Below, in pieces: positions 17,177-28,958 of a stretch of 64,000 bases of DNA. Numbering within the stretch: the stretch's first letter is position 1; each line of letters begins with the position of its first letter. The DNA lies in assembly GCF_009937975.1 (NCBI RefSeq), contig NZ_AP018441.1:310001-374000 (forward strand), in the 5' to 3' direction. The notes below the pieces were generated by a model. That model saw only the letters and a list, made by a program, of their open reading frames with translations, was not told where the DNA came from and did not search any database. The position numbers were made by a program, and so were the translations under genes. This DNA comes from Undibacterium sp. YM2. Lineage in GTDB: Bacteria; Pseudomonadota; Gammaproteobacteria; Burkholderiales; Burkholderiaceae_D.

Positions 17177-20100
17177 ATGCACTACTCATTTACTGAGAAG
17201 AAGCGTATTCGTAAATCTTTTGCGAAGCGCGCCAACGTCCACAACGTTCCGTTCTTGCTGGCGACTCAAATCGAGTCGTACCAGAGCTTCTTACAAGAAG
17301 ACAGAACACCGCCAACTCGTAAAAACGAGGGCTTGCAGTCTGCCTTCACCTCGATTTTCCCTATTGTTTCGCACAATGGCTTCGCACGTCTTGAATTCCT
17401 GTCCTACGTTTTAGGCGATCCTGCGTTCGACGTCAAGGAATGTCAATTGCGTGGCCTGACTTATGCTTCGCCTTTGCGTGCAAAAGTCCGCCTGGTCATT
17501 CTGGACAAGGAATCACCAACCAAGCCGGTTGTCAAAGAAATGAAAGAACAGGAAGTCTACATGGGCGAATTGCCTTTGATGACAACCACTGGTTCTTTTG
17601 TCATCAACGGTACTGAGCGCGTTATCGTGTCCCAGTTGCACCGTTCCCCTGGCGTGTTCTTTGAACATGACCGCGGCAAGACACATTCTTCCGGTAAATT
17701 GCTGTTCTCGGCAAGGATCATTCCTTACCGTGGTTCATGGCTGGATTTCGAATTCGATCCTAAAGATATCCTGTTCTTCCGTATTGACCGTCGTCGCAAG
17801 ATGCCAGTCACTATCCTGCTGCGCGCCATAGGCATGAGCAATGAACAGATCCTGGCTAACTTCTTTGTCTTCGATAATTTCAACCTGCACAGTGATGGCG
17901 CAGAAATGGAATTCGTTGCAGAACGTCTGCGTGGTGAAGTTGCCCGTTTTGACATCAGCGACAAATCCGGCAAAGTCATCGTAGCCAAGGACAAGCGTAT
18001 CAATGCCAAGCATGTACGTGAAATCGAAGCCGGTGGCATCAAGCACATTTCCGTGCCTGAAGACTACCTGCTGGGTCGCGTCCTGGCCAAGAACATCGTT
18101 GATGCAGACACTGGTGAAGTCATTGCCAATGCCAATGATGAGCTGACAGAAGAATTGCTGGGTCGTTTGCGCGACGCCAAAGTCACTGATATCCAGACTT
18201 TGTACACCAATGACCTGGATCAGGGTGCTTACATTTCCCAGACTCTGCGTGCTGATGATACAGCTGACCAGATGGCTGCCCGCGTTGCCATCTACCGCAT
18301 GATGCGTCCTGGCGAACCACCAACAGAAGATTCTGTTGAAGCCCTGTTCAATGGCTTGTTCTATAGCGAAGACCGTTACGATCTGTCCGCAGTCGGCCGC
18401 ATGAAGTTCAACCGCCGTATCGGCCGTGATGAACTGACAGGTGCCATGACTTTGTCGAACGAAGATGTACTGGCCGTGATCAAGATTCTGGTTGAGCTGC
18501 GCAATGGCCGTGGCGAAGTCGATGATATCGATCACTTGGGTAACCGTCGCGTACGTTGCGTTGGTGAATTGGCTGAAAACCAGTTCCGTGCTGGTCTGGT
18601 ACGTGTTGAACGTGCTGTCAAAGAGCGTCTGGGTCAGGCTGAAGCCGACAACCTGATGCCGCATGACCTGATCAACTCCAAGCCTATCTCTGCTGCGATT
18701 CGTGAGTTCTTCGGTTCTTCACAATTGTCCCAGTTTATGGATCAGACCAACCCATTGTCAGAAATCACGCACAAGCGTCGTATTTCCGCCCTCGGACCTG
18801 GTGGTTTGACACGTGAGCGCGCCGGCTTTGAAGTCCGCGACGTTCATCCAACCCACTATGGCCGCGTCTGCCCGATTGAGACACCTGAGGGACCAAACAT
18901 TGGTCTGATCAACTCGCTGGCTCTGTATGCTCGTCTGAACGAATACGGTTTCCTGGAAACACCATACCGTAAAGTGGTTGACAGCAAAATCACATCCCAG
19001 ATCGATTACCTGTCTGCGATTGAAGAAGGTCGTTACATCATCGCCCAGGCGAATGCGACGATCGATGGCGAAGGCAAACTGATCGATGAACTGGTCTCTG
19101 CCCGTGAAGCTGGCGAAACGATCCTGGTATCCCCAGAGCGTATCCAGTACATGGACGTGGCGACTGGTCAGGTGGTTTCTGTTGCGGCATCCTTGATCCC
19201 GTTCCTCGAACACGATGATGCGAACCGTGCGTTGATGGGTGCCAACATGCAACGTCAAGCCGTTCCTTGCTTGCGTCCAGAAAAAGCATTCGTTGGTACA
19301 GGTATCGAACGTACTGTGGCAGTTGACTCCGGTACAACCGTACAGGCACTGCGTGGCGGTAAGGTTGATTACATCGATGCGGGCCGTATCGTTATTCGTG
19401 TGAATGATGCTGAAGCACAGGCAGGTGAAGTCGGTGTGGATATCTACAACCTCATCAAGTACACCCGTTCCAACCAGAACACCAATATCAACCAACGTCC
19501 TATCGTCAAAGTTGGCGATCTGGTCGCCAAAGGTGACGTATTGGCCGACGGCGCATCGACAGATCTGGGCGAATTGGCCCTGGGTCAGAACATGCTGGTC
19601 GCGTTCATGCCTTGGAATGGTTATAACTTCGAAGATTCGATCCTGATCTCTGAAAAAGTGGTGGCTGATGACCGCTATACCTCGATCCATATCGAAGAGT
19701 TGTCGGTGGTTGCCCGTGATACCAAGCTGGGTGCGGAAGAAATCACACGTGATATTTCCAATCTGGCAGAAAACCAACTGGCACGTCTGGATGAGTCCGG
19801 TATCGTCTACATCGGTGCTGAAGTAACAGCCGGTGATACCCTGGTCGGTAAAGTGACACCAAAAGGTGAAACTCAACTGACACCAGAAGAAAAACTGCTG
19901 CGCGCCATTTTCGGTGAAAAAGCTTCTGACGTTAAAGATACATCCCTGCGCGTGCCTTCCGGCATGGTAGGTACAGTTATCGACGTACAAGTGTTCACAC
20001 GCGAAGGTATACAACGCGACAAACGTGCACAACAGATTATCGATGATGAATTGAAGCGTTATCGCCTCGATCTGAACGATCAGTTGCGTATTGTTGAAGG

Positions 20101-21283
20101 CGATGCATTTGAGCGTCTGGAACGTATGCTGGATGGCAAGATCGCTGACGGCGGCCCGGCCAAGCTGGCTAAAGGCACTAAGATCACCAGAGAATATCTG
20201 GCCAGCGTGGATAAATACCACTGGTTCGATATTCGCCTGGCATCTGATGAAGCAGCCAATGCATTGGTCGCGATGAAAGATTCCATCGCTGAAAAACGTC
20301 ATCAGTTCGATCTGGCTTTTGAAGAAAAACGTACCAAGCTGACGCAAGGCGATGAATTGCCGCCAGGCGTACAAAAAATGGTCAAGGTTTACCTGGCTGT
20401 TAAACGTCGCCTGCAACCTGGTGACAAGATGGCGGGTCGTCACGGTAACAAGGGTGTGGTTTCCCGTATCGTGCCTATCGAAGACATGCCTTACATGGCT
20501 GACGGTACACCGGCAGACATCGTGTTGAACCCATTGGGTGTTCCATCACGTATGAACGTTGGTCAGGTTCTGGAAGTGCATCTGGGCTGGGCAGCTAAAG
20601 GCCTGGGCTTGCGCATAGGCGAAATGCTGAAAGCCAAGGCCAAGGTTGAAGAACTGCGTGAATTCCTGAAGAAGATTTATAACGAATCTGGCAAGAAGGA
20701 AGACATCGACAGTTTCTCCGATGCCGAGATCCTGGAATTGACGAACAACCTGAAAAATGGCGTGCCATTTGCTACACCAGTGTTTGACGGTGCGCATGAA
20801 AGCGAAATCCGCCGCATGCTGGATCTGGCCTTCCCTGACCATATCGCCGCACAACTGGGTATGACACCATCGAAAAACCAGGTCACCCTGTTTGATGGCC
20901 GTACCGGTGAAGCGTTCGAGCGTAAAGTCACACTGGGCTACATGCACGTACTGAAATTGCACCATCTGGTTGATGACAAGATGCATGCACGTTCGACCGG
21001 TCCTTACTCTCTGGTCACGCAACAACCTCTGGGCGGTAAAGCGCAGTTCGGTGGTCAGCGTTTCGGTGAGATGGAAGTCTGGGCACTGGAAGCTTACGGC
21101 GCGTCTTATGTCTTGCAAGAGATGTTGACCGTCAAGTCCGATGACGTGAATGGCCGTACCAAAGTGTATGAAAACCTGGTCAAGGGTGACCATGTGATCG
21201 ACGCCGGCATGCCAGAGTCCTTCAACGTTCTGGTCAAAGAAATCCGCTCTCTGGGTATCGATATCGATCTCGAACGCAGCTAA
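17177..21283 (+). CDS. rpoB: RNA polymerase subunit beta
   Basis: The 1368-residue beta subunit. The start at 17177 gives [20 protein letters not shown], the standard betaproteobacterial beginning. The frame is open to 17108 but that part has no likeness. The rifampicin region reads [19 protein letters not shown], then [10 protein letters not shown], with the residues matching E. coli Q513, D516, H526 and S531 unchanged, so it looks rifampicin-sensitive. Also seen are [25 protein letters not shown] and the C-terminal [12 protein letters not shown] long open frame on the opposite strand (18758-20443) is a codon-bias shadow. Confidence 0.99.
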   Translation: MHYSFTEKKRIRKSFAKRANVHNVPFLLATQIESYQSFLQEDRTPPTRKNEGLQSAFTSIFPIVSHNGFARLEFLSYVLGDPAFDVKECQLRGLTYASPLRAKVRLVILDKESPTKPVVKEMKEQEVYMGELPLMTTTGSFVINGTERVIVSQLHRSPGVFFEHDRGKTHSSGKLLFSARIIPYRGSWLDFEFDPKDILFFRIDRRRKMPVTILLRAIGMSNEQILANFFVFDNFNLHSDGAEMEFVAERLRGEVARFDISDKSGKVIVAKDKRINAKHVREIEAGGIKHISVPEDYLLGRVLAKNIVDADTGEVIANANDELTEELLGRLRDAKVTDIQTLYTNDLDQGAYISQTLRADDTADQMAARVAIYRMMRPGEPPTEDSVEALFNGLFYSEDRYDLSAVGRMKFNRRIGRDELTGAMTLSNEDVLAVIKILVELRNGRGEVDDIDHLGNRRVRCVGELAENQFRAGLVRVERAVKERLGQAEADNLMPHDLINSKPISAAIREFFGSSQLSQFMDQTNPLSEITHKRRISALGPGGLTRERAGFEVRDVHPTHYGRVCPIETPEGPNIGLINSLALYARLNEYGFLETPYRKVVDSKITSQIDYLSAIEEGRYIIAQANATIDGEGKLIDELVSAREAGETILVSPERIQYMDVATGQVVSVAASLIPFLEHDDANRALMGANMQRQAVPCLRPEKAFVGTGIERTVAVDSGTTVQALRGGKVDYIDAGRIVIRVNDAEAQAGEVGVDIYNLIKYTRSNQNTNINQRPIVKVGDLVAKGDVLADGASTDLGELALGQNMLVAFMPWNGYNFEDSILISEKVVADDRYTSIHIEELSVVARDTKLGAEEITRDISNLAENQLARLDESGIVYIGAEVTAGDTLVGKVTPKGETQLTPEEKLLRAIFGEKASDVKDTSLRVPSGMVGTVIDVQVFTREGIQRDKRAQQIIDDELKRYRLDLNDQLRIVEGDAFERLERMLDGKIADGGPAKLAKGTKITREYLASVDKYHWFDIRLASDEAANALVAMKDSIAEKRHQFDLAFEEKRTKLTQGDELPPGVQKMVKVYLAVKRRLQPGDKMAGRHGNKGVVSRIVPIEDMPYMADGTPADIVLNPLGVPSRMNVGQVLEVHLGWAAKGLGLRIGEMLKAKAKVEELREFLKKIYNESGKKEDIDSFSDAEILELTNNLKNGVPFATPVFDGAHESEIRRMLDLAFPDHIAAQLGMTPSKNQVTLFDGRTGEAFERKVTLGYMHVLKLHHLVDDKMHARSTGPYSLVTQQPLGGKAQFGGQRFGEMEVWALEAYGASYVLQEMLTVKSDDVNGRTKVYENLVKGDHVIDAGMPESFNVLVKEIRSLGIDIDLERS

Positions 21284-21511
21284 GAAGTTTAGTTCTATGT
21301 AATTGCAGTAAAGTCATCGCCCGGATAGCATTCGGGCGATGGCCGTTAAACCTGGCAAGCAGTTTGGAAGTAATGTCGTTCCCGGTATCAGCGGAACCTG
21401 TGTCGAAAAGACCTGGCTCTCCCGCTCATGCGAACAGGGTAAAGCGGCGAAGCTTCTGTTGCAGCACCATTCAGCCAACTAGCGTTTGCGCGCTTCACTG
21501 GAGTGATACAC
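21284..21511 (+). promoter_or_regulatory. rpoB-rpoC intergenic region with hairpin
   Basis: A 228-base interval, longer than the 77 bases of E. coli. It holds a perfect 9-bp hairpin CATCGCCCG (21315-21323) / CGGGCGATG (21333-21341) without a T-run, possibly an RNA-processing or stabilising element. No open frame with coding character was seen in the remainder. TGGAG lies before the rpoC start. Confidence 0.55.
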
Positions 21512-24500
21512 ATGAAAGCTCTGCTCGATCTATTCAAGCAAGTCCAACCCAACGAACAATTCGACGCGATCAAGATTGGTCTGGCGTCTCCAGAAAAAAT
21601 TCGTTCCTGGTCCTACGGCGAAGTTAAAAAGCCGGAAACCATCAACTATCGTACTTTCAAGCCTGAGCGCGACGGTTTGTTCTGCGCCAAGATTTTTGGC
21701 CCTATCAAGGATTACGAATGCCTGTGCGGCAAGTACAAACGCCTGAAACACCGTGGCGTGATCTGCGAAAAATGCGGCGTTGAAGTGACCCTGGCCAAAG
21801 TGCGTCGTGAACGCATGGGCCATATCGAGCTGGCTTCCCCAACTGCACATATCTGGTTCCTGAAATCCCTGCCATCCCGTCTGGGTATGGTATTGGACAT
21901 GACCTTGCGCGATATTGAACGCGTACTGTATTTTGAAGCATATGTCGTCACCGATCCAGGCATGACGCCGCTGAAAAAATGCCAGATCATGTCTGAAGAT
22001 GATTTCGCTGCCAAGTATGAAGAGTACGGTGATGAATTCACTGCATTCATGGGTGCTGAAGGTATCCGTGAATTGCTGCGCTCCATCGACATCGACCGTG
22101 ATGCAGAAACCCTGCGCACAGAGTTGAAAGAATCCAAATCTGAAGCCAAGATCAAGAAATACGCAAAACGTCTGAAAGTACTGGAAGCATTCCAGCGCTC
22201 AGGCATCAAGCCAGACTGGATGATCATGGAAGTGCTGCCGGTCCTGCCGCCAGAACTGCGTCCATTGGTCCCGCTGGATGGTGGCCGTTTCGCGACTTCC
22301 GATCTGAATGACCTGTATCGCCGCGTCATCAACCGTAACAACCGTCTGAAGCGTCTGATGGAATTGCGCGCTCCTGAAATCATCACACGCAATGAAAAGC
22401 GTATGTTGCAGGAAGCCGTCGATTCCCTGCTCGATAACGGCCGTCGCGGTAAGGCAATGACAGGCGCCAACAAGCGTCCTCTGAAATCCCTGGCAGAAAT
22501 GATCAAGGGTAAGGGCGGTCGTTTCCGTCAAAACTTGCTGGGTAAGCGCGTCGATTACTCTGGCCGTTCCGTTATCGTGGTTGGTCCACAACTGAAATTG
22601 CATCAGTGCGGCTTGCCAAAATTGATGGCGCTGGAACTGTTCAAACCTTTCATTTTCAATAAACTGGAATTGATGGGTCTGGCAACGACCATCAAGGCAG
22701 CGAAAAAACTGGTAGAGATACAAGAACCAGTCGTATGGGATATCCTGGAAGAAGTTATCCGCGAACATCCTATCATGCTGAACCGTGCGCCTACGCTGCA
22801 CCGTCTGGGTATCCAGGCCTTTGAGCCAGTCCTGATTGAAGGTAAAGCGATCCAGTTGCATCCACTCGTCTGCGCGGCTTTCAATGCCGACTTTGACGGT
22901 GACCAAATGGCGGTCCACGTTCCTCTGTCTATCGAAGCACAGATGGAAGCACGTACTTTGATGCTGGCATCCAACAATATTCTGTTCCCATCCAATGGTG
23001 AACCGTCTATCGTTCCTTCCCAGGATATCGTGTTGGGTCTGTACTACGCTTCCCGTGAAAAAATCAACGGCAAGGGCGAAGGCATGATGTTCCCTGACGT
23101 TTCAGAAGCGATCCGCGCCTGGGACAACAAGGAAGTCGAGCTGAGCACACGCATCACAGTCCGTATTACTGAATACCCTAAGAACGCTGAAACTGGCGAA
23201 TTCGTTAAAACCATCAAGCGTTATGAAACGACTGTTGGCCGTGCGATCTTGTCCGAGATTCTGCCTAAAGGTTTGCCATTCACCGTACTGAACCGTGCGC
23301 TGAAGAAAAAAGAAATTTCCAAACTCATCGATACCTCATTCCGCAAGTGCGGTCTGCGTGCAACGGTGGTGTTTGCTGATCAATTGATGCAAATGGGTTT
23401 CCGCCTGGCGACACGCGCCGGTATCTCCATCTGTATCGATGACATGCTGGTTCCACCGCAAAAAGTGACTTTGCTGGCAGCAGCAGAACACGAAGTCAAA
23501 CAGATCGAACAGCAATATGCTTCCGGTCTGGTGACAGCGGGCGAGCGCTACAACAAAGTGGTCGATATCTGGGGCAAAACTGGTGATGAAGTCGGCAAGG
23601 CCATGATGGAACAACTCAAAGTTGAACCAGTCACACGCCGCGACGGCTCTGTCGGTACACAAGAATCTTTCAACGCCATTTACATGATGGCCGACTCCGG
23701 TGCGCGTGGTTCTGCAGCCCAGATTCGTCAGTTGGCAGGTATGCGTGGTCTGATGGCGAAACCGGATGGCTCGATTATCGAAACGCCGATCACCGCGAAC
23801 TTCCGCGAAGGTCTGAACGTTTTGCAGTACTTTATTTCCACTCACGGTGCGCGTAAAGGTCTGGCCGATACGGCATTGAAAACAGCTAACTCCGGTTACC
23901 TGACACGCCGTCTGGTTGACGTGACCCAGGATCTGGTCGTGGTTGAAGATGACTGCGGTACAGCCAATGGTTCGTCCATGAAGGCCATCGTTGAAGGCGG
24001 TGAAGTTAATGTGCCTCTGCGTGATCTGATTTTGGGTCGTGTTTGCGCTAACGACATCGTCAATCCTGAAACACAGGAAACACTGTACGAAGCTGGCACT
24101 CTGCTGGATGAAACATCGGTAGAACGTATCGAAGCCCTGGGCATCGATGAAGTCAAGGTACGTACACCACTGACATGTGACACACGTTACGGTCTGTGCG
24201 CAATGTGCTATGGCCGTGACCTGGGTCGTGGTTCTCTGGTCAATGCTGGTGAAGCAGTTGGTGTTATCGCTGCGCAGTCCATCGGTGAACCAGGTACACA
24301 GTTGACGATGCGTACCTTCCACATTGGTGGTGCGGCATCCCGTGCAGCGATTGCCTCTTCTGTTGAAGCCAAGTCCAACGGTACGATCCGCTTCACAGCG
24401 ACCATGCGTTATGTCACTAACGGTAAAGGCGACCAGATCGTTATTTCCCGTTCTGGCGAAGTGCTGATCACTGATGACCACGGTCGTGAACGTGAACGTC

Positions 24501-25741
24501 ATAAAGTACCTTACGGTGCAACCCTGATCGTCAAAGACGGTCTGGTCATCAAGGCTGGTACAGCATTGGCAACGTGGGATCCATTGACCCGTCCTATCAT
24601 TACCGAATACACCGGTACGGTGAAATTCGAAAACGTCGAAGAAGGCGTGACTGTTGCCAAACAGGTTGATGAAGTGACAGGTCTGTCCACGCTGGTGGCG
24701 ATCGATGCGAAACGCCGTGGTAGCGCAGCGGGTAAAACTCTGCGTCCACAAGTCAAGCTGTTGAATGAACAAGGCGAAGAAGTCAAGATCGCTGGTACAG
24801 AACACGCAGTAACGATCGGCTTCCAGGTGGGTGCGCTGATTACCGTCAAAGACGGTCAGCAAGTACACGTGGGTGAAGTTCTGGCGCGTATCCCGACAGA
24901 ATCACAAAAAACCCGTGATATTACCGGTGGTCTGCCACGCGTTGCCGAGTTGTTCGAAGCCCGTTCACCTAAAGATGCCGGTATGCTGGCAGAGGTAACA
25001 GGTACGGTTGCGTTTGGTAAAGAAACCAAAGGTAAGCAACGTCTGGAAATCACAGACATGGATGGCGAGAAACACGAGTTCCTGATCACCAAGGACAAAC
25101 AAGTCCTGGTGCATGACGGCCAAGTGGTGAACAAGGGTGAGATGATTGTTGACGGCCCGGCCGATCCACAAGACATCCTGCGTTTGTTGGGTATCGAAGC
25201 GCTGGCACGTTACATCGTTGATGAAGTTCAGGACGTGTACCGTTTGCAAGGCGTTAAGATCAATGACAAGCACATTGAAGTGATCGTGCGTCAGATGTTG
25301 CGCCGTGTTGTCGTGGTTAATCCAGGCGATGCCAACTACATCGTCGGTGAACAGGTAGAACGTTCTGAATTGCTCGATGAAAACGATCGCGTCATTGCTG
25401 CCAACGGTATTCCTGCAACGTATGAAAATATCTTGCTGGGTATTACCAAGGCATCCTTGTCCACCGATTCCTTCATCTCTGCGGCGTCCTTCCAGGAAAC
25501 CACACGTGTTCTGACCGAAGCTGCGATCATGGGCAAAAAAGACGGTCTGCGTGGCTTGAAAGAAAACGTCATCGTTGGTCGCCTGATACCTGCTGGTACA
25601 GGTCTGGCATTCCACCGTGCCCGCAAGTTGAAAGAAACCTGGGAAGCAGATGAACGCGTAGCCTTGCTGGAAGCAGAAAAAGCAGCATTTGCGCCGATAC
25701 CAGAAGTAACAGCAACTGATGTGGTTGATGGCGAAGCGTAA
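21512..25741 (+). CDS. rpoC: RNA polymerase subunit beta'
   Basis: The 1409-residue beta' subunit. It starts [12 protein letters not shown]. The N-terminal zinc site is seen in [20 protein letters not shown], the catalytic Mg2+ motif as NADFDGD and the second zinc site in [16 protein letters not shown]. The bridge helix and trigger-loop region include [22 protein letters not shown] at 21503 in frame would add three residues, but spacing from the Shine-Dalgarno favours 21512. It ends at a strong terminator. Confidence 0.99.
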   Translation: MKALLDLFKQVQPNEQFDAIKIGLASPEKIRSWSYGEVKKPETINYRTFKPERDGLFCAKIFGPIKDYECLCGKYKRLKHRGVICEKCGVEVTLAKVRRERMGHIELASPTAHIWFLKSLPSRLGMVLDMTLRDIERVLYFEAYVVTDPGMTPLKKCQIMSEDDFAAKYEEYGDEFTAFMGAEGIRELLRSIDIDRDAETLRTELKESKSEAKIKKYAKRLKVLEAFQRSGIKPDWMIMEVLPVLPPELRPLVPLDGGRFATSDLNDLYRRVINRNNRLKRLMELRAPEIITRNEKRMLQEAVDSLLDNGRRGKAMTGANKRPLKSLAEMIKGKGGRFRQNLLGKRVDYSGRSVIVVGPQLKLHQCGLPKLMALELFKPFIFNKLELMGLATTIKAAKKLVEIQEPVVWDILEEVIREHPIMLNRAPTLHRLGIQAFEPVLIEGKAIQLHPLVCAAFNADFDGDQMAVHVPLSIEAQMEARTLMLASNNILFPSNGEPSIVPSQDIVLGLYYASREKINGKGEGMMFPDVSEAIRAWDNKEVELSTRITVRITEYPKNAETGEFVKTIKRYETTVGRAILSEILPKGLPFTVLNRALKKKEISKLIDTSFRKCGLRATVVFADQLMQMGFRLATRAGISICIDDMLVPPQKVTLLAAAEHEVKQIEQQYASGLVTAGERYNKVVDIWGKTGDEVGKAMMEQLKVEPVTRRDGSVGTQESFNAIYMMADSGARGSAAQIRQLAGMRGLMAKPDGSIIETPITANFREGLNVLQYFISTHGARKGLADTALKTANSGYLTRRLVDVTQDLVVVEDDCGTANGSSMKAIVEGGEVNVPLRDLILGRVCANDIVNPETQETLYEAGTLLDETSVERIEALGIDEVKVRTPLTCDTRYGLCAMCYGRDLGRGSLVNAGEAVGVIAAQSIGEPGTQLTMRTFHIGGAASRAAIASSVEAKSNGTIRFTATMRYVTNGKGDQIVISRSGEVLITDDHGRERERHKVPYGATLIVKDGLVIKAGTALATWDPLTRPIITEYTGTVKFENVEEGVTVAKQVDEVTGLSTLVAIDAKRRGSAAGKTLRPQVKLLNEQGEEVKIAGTEHAVTIGFQVGALITVKDGQQVHVGEVLARIPTESQKTRDITGGLPRVAELFEARSPKDAGMLAEVTGTVAFGKETKGKQRLEITDMDGEKHEFLITKDKQVLVHDGQVVNKGEMIVDGPADPQDILRLLGIEALARYIVDEVQDVYRLQGVKINDKHIEVIVRQMLRRVVVVNPGDANYIVGEQVERSELLDENDRVIAANGIPATYENILLGITKASLSTDSFISAASFQETTRVLTEAAIMGKKDGLRGLKENVIVGRLIPAGTGLAFHRARKLKETWEADERVALLEAEKAAFAPIPEVTATDVVDGEA

Positions 25742-25781
25742 TTAATTCCCATAAACGACATCAAGCTGCGCTGATGTAATG

Positions 25782-25814
25782 AAAACGGCACCTTTATAAG
25801 GTGCCGTTTTTTTT
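25782..25814 (+). terminator. Intrinsic terminator after rpoC
   Basis: A perfect 13-bp stem AAAACGGCACCTT (25782-25794) / AAGGTGCCGTTTT (25798-25810) with a 3-base loop is followed by further T residues to 25814. It ends the ribosomal-protein/RNA-polymerase operon. Confidence 0.95.
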
Positions 25815-25870
25815 GGTCTGAACATTTGTTCAGGCAGCAGTACAATACGGCTGCTAACCATAGACAGATT

Positions 25871-26680
25871 ATGCAAGAGAATAAAAACCTGGAACTCAAT
25901 GCGGCTGCCATAGAAAAACTCTGTGATGGCGCAGCCCGCGAAGTTGATATAGAAGTCGTCGCAGAAACCGGCTCCACCAATGCCGACCTCATGGCGCGCC
26001 TGTCTGCGGGCGCATCGACACCGGCGCGCCCGGTGCTGCGGGTGGCTGTGCATCAGACAGCAGGGCGTGGCAGGGCAGGTCGCCCATGGCTGACCGTGCC
26101 CGGTGGCATGCTGACGTTTTCCCTCGCCTGGCATTTGCCGCAAGCACCGCACAATTTGCTGGGCTTGCCGCTGGCGATAGGTGTTGCCCTGGCTGAGTGC
26201 CTGAATGCCCTGAACCAGAATGTGCAATTGAAGTGGCCAAATGACCTCTTGCGCGATGGTAAAAAACTCGCAGGCATCCTGCTCGAATCCGCTGCCGCCA
26301 ACGAAGGCGGTACCTGGATAGTTGCTGGCATAGGCCTGAACCTGCAAGTGTCGGATGAGCTGGAGGCACAGGTGGGTCGCGCCCTGGCAGATGCACCCTG
26401 GCTCGCGCAGATGGATAGAAACCTGTTGCTGGCGCAATTGCTGAACGCACTTGCCGCAGCATTGCAGCAATTTGGCGAGCAAGGTTTTTCCGCCTTTTTA
26501 CCACGCTGGAATGCCTTGCATGCCTACGCTGATCAAACCGTGCATATACTCGATCACGGCCAGGTCTTGCACACAGGCAAAGCGCTCGGTGTCGATCTGC
26601 ATGGCTGCCTGGTATTGCAGACTGAACATGGTCAGGTCAATGTACTGGCAGGTGATGTGTCTTTACGGCCAGTAGCATGA
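25871..26680 (+). CDS. birA: Biotin-[acetyl-CoA-carboxylase] ligase BirA, no DNA-binding domain
   Basis: A 269-residue biotin protein ligase that joins biotin to the carrier protein of acetyl-CoA carboxylase through biotinyl-AMP. Seen are GSTNAD (residues 34-39), the biotin/ATP motif GRGRAGRPW (65-73), KWPNDLL and a C-terminal SH3-like part. The N-terminal winged-helix of the E. coli repressor-type BirA is absent, so this is a monofunctional enzyme. The ATG at 25871 avoids extending into the region upstream, which has no likeness. It is the first gene after the rpoC terminator and probably forms an operon with coaX. Confidence 0.92.
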   Translation: MQENKNLELNAAAIEKLCDGAAREVDIEVVAETGSTNADLMARLSAGASTPARPVLRVAVHQTAGRGRAGRPWLTVPGGMLTFSLAWHLPQAPHNLLGLPLAIGVALAECLNALNQNVQLKWPNDLLRDGKKLAGILLESAAANEGGTWIVAGIGLNLQVSDELEAQVGRALADAPWLAQMDRNLLLAQLLNALAAALQQFGEQGFSAFLPRWNALHAYADQTVHILDHGQVLHTGKALGVDLHGCLVLQTEHGQVNVLAGDVSLRPVA

Positions 26681-26724
26681 AAAAAGTAGCCAGAAAAGAG
26701 TAGCAAGAAAAGAGTGAAGCAGAC

Positions 26725-27531
26725 ATGAGTCAATTATTGATCGATGCAGGTAATACGCGCATCAAATGGGCGCTGGCAGATATCAAGGCTGTGCCAGCGG
26801 GATCGGCACCAACACGCGCACCAACACCGGCACCAGCACCAGTGTGGCAACAGATTGCCTCCGTCAGCCATGCTGAACTGGACACTTTGAAAACCTGCTG
26901 GCAAGGCATGCGCTTCACACGCGCCCTGATATCCAATGTCGCCGGTGCCAGTATCAAAGAAAAACTCACGGCCTTACTGCAAGAAGTACAGCCAGACTTG
27001 CACATAAACTGGTTTGCCTCGCAAGAAGATATCGCCGGCCTGCACAATGGCTACCGCAATCCGGCGCAACTGGGCTGTGATCGCCTCGCCTCCATGATAG
27101 GTGCGCATTACCTGTTCCCGCAGCAAAGCCTGATTGTCGCCACTTGTGGAACTGCCACCACAGTCGATGCTGTCACTACAGATGGCGTATTCAAGGGCGG
27201 CATGATCTTGCCTGGCCTTAAACTGATGGCAGAATCGCTGGCGCGCAATACCGCACAATTGCCCCAGGTGGCAGAATCAACGGAGATCGCCAAAGTCTTT
27301 GCCGATAATACCGACCAGGCCATCGTCAGTGGCTGCATCAGTGCCCAGGTCGGTGCGATAGCACGTGCCTTCAATACCCTGGAGCAGCAAGAGAAAAAGA
27401 CCGTCAATTGCGTGATTTCTGGCGGTGCTGCCTCGTATTTATTGCATCATTTGGGCATTCCTTACCAATATGTAGATAATCTGGTCTTGACGGGGCTGTT
27501 TGTCGTGGCACAATCAAGCCCGGACCGATAA
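26725..27531 (+). CDS. coaX: Type III pantothenate kinase CoaX
   Basis: A 268-residue enzyme phosphorylating pantothenate, the first step of coenzyme A synthesis. It starts with the acetate/sugar-kinase-fold phosphate motif LLIDAGNTRIKWAL. NPAQLGCDRLASMIGA is the family substrate segment and ATCGTATTVDAV the second phosphate motif. An unusual Ala/Pro/Thr-rich insert (about residues 30-40) follows the first strands. It lies 44 bases after birA, a pairing frequent in betaproteobacteria. The short spacer contains repeated AAAAGAGT elements. Confidence 0.93.
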   Translation: MSQLLIDAGNTRIKWALADIKAVPAGSAPTRAPTPAPAPVWQQIASVSHAELDTLKTCWQGMRFTRALISNVAGASIKEKLTALLQEVQPDLHINWFASQEDIAGLHNGYRNPAQLGCDRLASMIGAHYLFPQQSLIVATCGTATTVDAVTTDGVFKGGMILPGLKLMAESLARNTAQLPQVAESTEIAKVFADNTDQAIVSGCISAQVGAIARAFNTLEQQEKKTVNCVISGGAASYLLHHLGIPYQYVDNLVLTGLFVVAQSSPDR

Positions 27532-27547
27532 CACTGACACTTTAACC

Positions 27548-28228
27548 ATGCTGAGATTCTTTTTCTGGAGCCTGCTCGTACTGAATGCCTTCCTGCTGGC
27601 ATTTAATCTCGGCTATCTGGGACACTGGTCCCTCGATACTCATGAGCCCGAGCGCCTGAAAAAACAGCATCACGCCGACCAGTTAAAGCTTCTGACTGCG
27701 GCCGAAGCAGTGTCGCCAAGTGAACCGGCATCAGAAAAGAAACCCGAAGTCATTGCCTGCCTGGAAGTCGGTAACTTCCAGCAAAGCGACATCCCAAGGA
27801 TAGAAGAAAAATTAAAGTCCCTGGCAATGGGTGACCGCCAGTCCCGTATCAATGTCGTTGACGTCGCCACCCACATGGTCTTCATCCCTTCGCAAGGCAG
27901 CAAAGAAGGCGCAGACAAAAAAGCTGGTGAGCTGCGCCGTCTGGGCATCAATGATTTCTATATCGTGCAAGACCAGAGCAATCTGCGCTGGGGTATTTCG
28001 CTGGGCGTGTTCAAGACCGAAGAAGCAGCCAAACTGCATTTGAATAATCTCAGCAATAAAGGCGTGCGCTCTGCCCGTATAGGCCCGCGCACGGTCAGCA
28101 CCAATAAATTTGCCTTCCAGTTCAGGGCCATGAGTGCGGAAGAAAAGAGCAAGTACGATGTCATCAAGGCAGAGTTCCCGGCGCAGGAAAACCGCAATTG
28201 CCAGACAACGGCGTATAGCAGGAGCTAA
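27548..28228 (+). CDS. Membrane-anchored SPOR-like protein
   Basis: A 226-residue protein with one N-terminal membrane anchor (about residues 2-22) and a periplasmic part. The region around residues 65-200 has the pattern of a SPOR domain, which binds denuded peptidoglycan glycan strands. Two alternating beta-alpha units are seen, ending GISLGVFKTEEAAKLHLNNL and VRSARIGPR. The start at 27548 follows coaX by 16 bases and it is probably in the same operon. The SPOR assignment is by pattern only. Confidence 0.75.
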   Translation: MLRFFFWSLLVLNAFLLAFNLGYLGHWSLDTHEPERLKKQHHADQLKLLTAAEAVSPSEPASEKKPEVIACLEVGNFQQSDIPRIEEKLKSLAMGDRQSRINVVDVATHMVFIPSQGSKEGADKKAGELRRLGINDFYIVQDQSNLRWGISLGVFKTEEAAKLHLNNLSNKGVRSARIGPRTVSTNKFAFQFRAMSAEEKSKYDVIKAEFPAQENRNCQTTAYSRS

Positions 28229-28231
28229 GGC

Positions 28232-28492
28232 ATGAGCAGTTTTGAGACGCTGGTGATTTACTTCCTGAGCACAATGTGTGCGATAAACATCTACGTCAGT
28301 TACTGTATCTTGAGTAGCGATTATTATGGGCCTGCGCAAAAGGCTTTCCAATTTTTCCTGATCTGGTTGTTACCTTTGCTAGGTAGTCTGTTTTGTTATT
28401 CGCTGGCCAAGCCATCTTTGGGGCGCAAAATCAATGTAAGTGAGGATATCCCTGAATATCCTGGGGTTGGTTTGCAGGGCCTGGATCACTAA
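28232..28492 (+). CDS. Small two-helix membrane protein, paralogue A
   Basis: An 86-residue protein with two predicted membrane helices (about residues 5-25 and 40-60) and a short polar tail. It shares with the next gene the pattern N-x-Y-x-S-Y, then Y-x-P-A-Q-K and IWLLPLLGSLFCY. The second helix resembles the PLDc_N type of small membrane segment. Function unknown. It starts three bases after the SPOR-like gene, with AAGG just before the ATG, so it is probably translated with that operon. Confidence 0.75.
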   Translation: MSSFETLVIYFLSTMCAINIYVSYCILSSDYYGPAQKAFQFFLIWLLPLLGSLFCYSLAKPSLGRKINVSEDIPEYPGVGLQGLDH

Positions 28493-28569
28493 GAAGCAGT
28501 TTGTAACGAATAAATGCGAGTAACAAGCGCTTAATTCTCCTTACTGAAAACTTTGCTACCCTTATAAAT

Positions 28570-28851
28570 ATGGATACTCTCTTGCTTGTAAGCGTCTGTA
28601 TAGTCAGTCTTTTACTGGCTCTGAACTTGTATATCAGTTATTTGGTCGTGAAGAGTGACTTTTACGAGCCTGCTCAAAAGTATGCGCAATATGCGCTGAT
28701 CTGGCTGCTTCCGGTTATCGGGGCGATAGCTTGTTATCTGTTTGTACAGCCTACCCTGGGGATTAGCAATAAGCATGCTGCGTATGATTATGACGATGCA
28801 GCATTCGTCAGTGCAGAAGATGGATATGCCGGTCCCCAGCACCACGATTAA
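28570..28851 (+). CDS. Small two-helix membrane protein, paralogue B
   Basis: A 93-residue protein similar to the preceding gene. Shared elements are the N-terminal helix, LNLYISYLVVKSDFYEPAQK, then IWLLPVIGAIACY. The C-terminal tail differs and is rich in Asp, Tyr and His (YDYDDAAFVS). It looks like a tandem duplication that has diverged. The Shine-Dalgarno is weak. Function unknown. Confidence 0.72.
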   Translation: MDTLLLVSVCIVSLLLALNLYISYLVVKSDFYEPAQKYAQYALIWLLPVIGAIACYLFVQPTLGISNKHAAYDYDDAAFVSAEDGYAGPQHHD

Positions 28852-28917
28852 TTTTTGAATAAAAATAATCATTAATTCTCATTGCATGAGAATTTGCAGT
28901 TGATGTTTCTCGTCTTA

Positions 28918-28953
28918 ATGCTAGCATGCTTATATACAAATTTAGATGCTAGC
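28918..28953 (+). promoter_or_regulatory. Repeated ATGCTAGC palindromes before the IclR gene
   Basis: ATGCTAGCAT (28918-28927, a perfect palindrome) and ATGCTAGC (28946-28953) lie 28 bases apart just before the IclR-type start codon at 28959. They are candidate operators for autoregulation. This is inferred from position and symmetry. Confidence 0.45.
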
Positions 28954-28958
28954 TCTCT

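Noticed and set aside
18758..20443. 561-residue open frame antisense to rpoB
   Set aside because: It lies wholly inside rpoB on the other strand, with abnormal composition and no start signal. It is a codon-bias shadow.
23336..24868. 510-residue open frame antisense to rpoC
   Set aside because: Same reason: unnatural Cys/Thr/Phe-rich composition and complete overlap with rpoC.
28857..28882. A/T-rich stretch resembling a Fur box before the IclR gene
   Set aside because: Only part of the 19-bp consensus fits and no iron gene is adjacent. Likely chance in an A/T-rich region.
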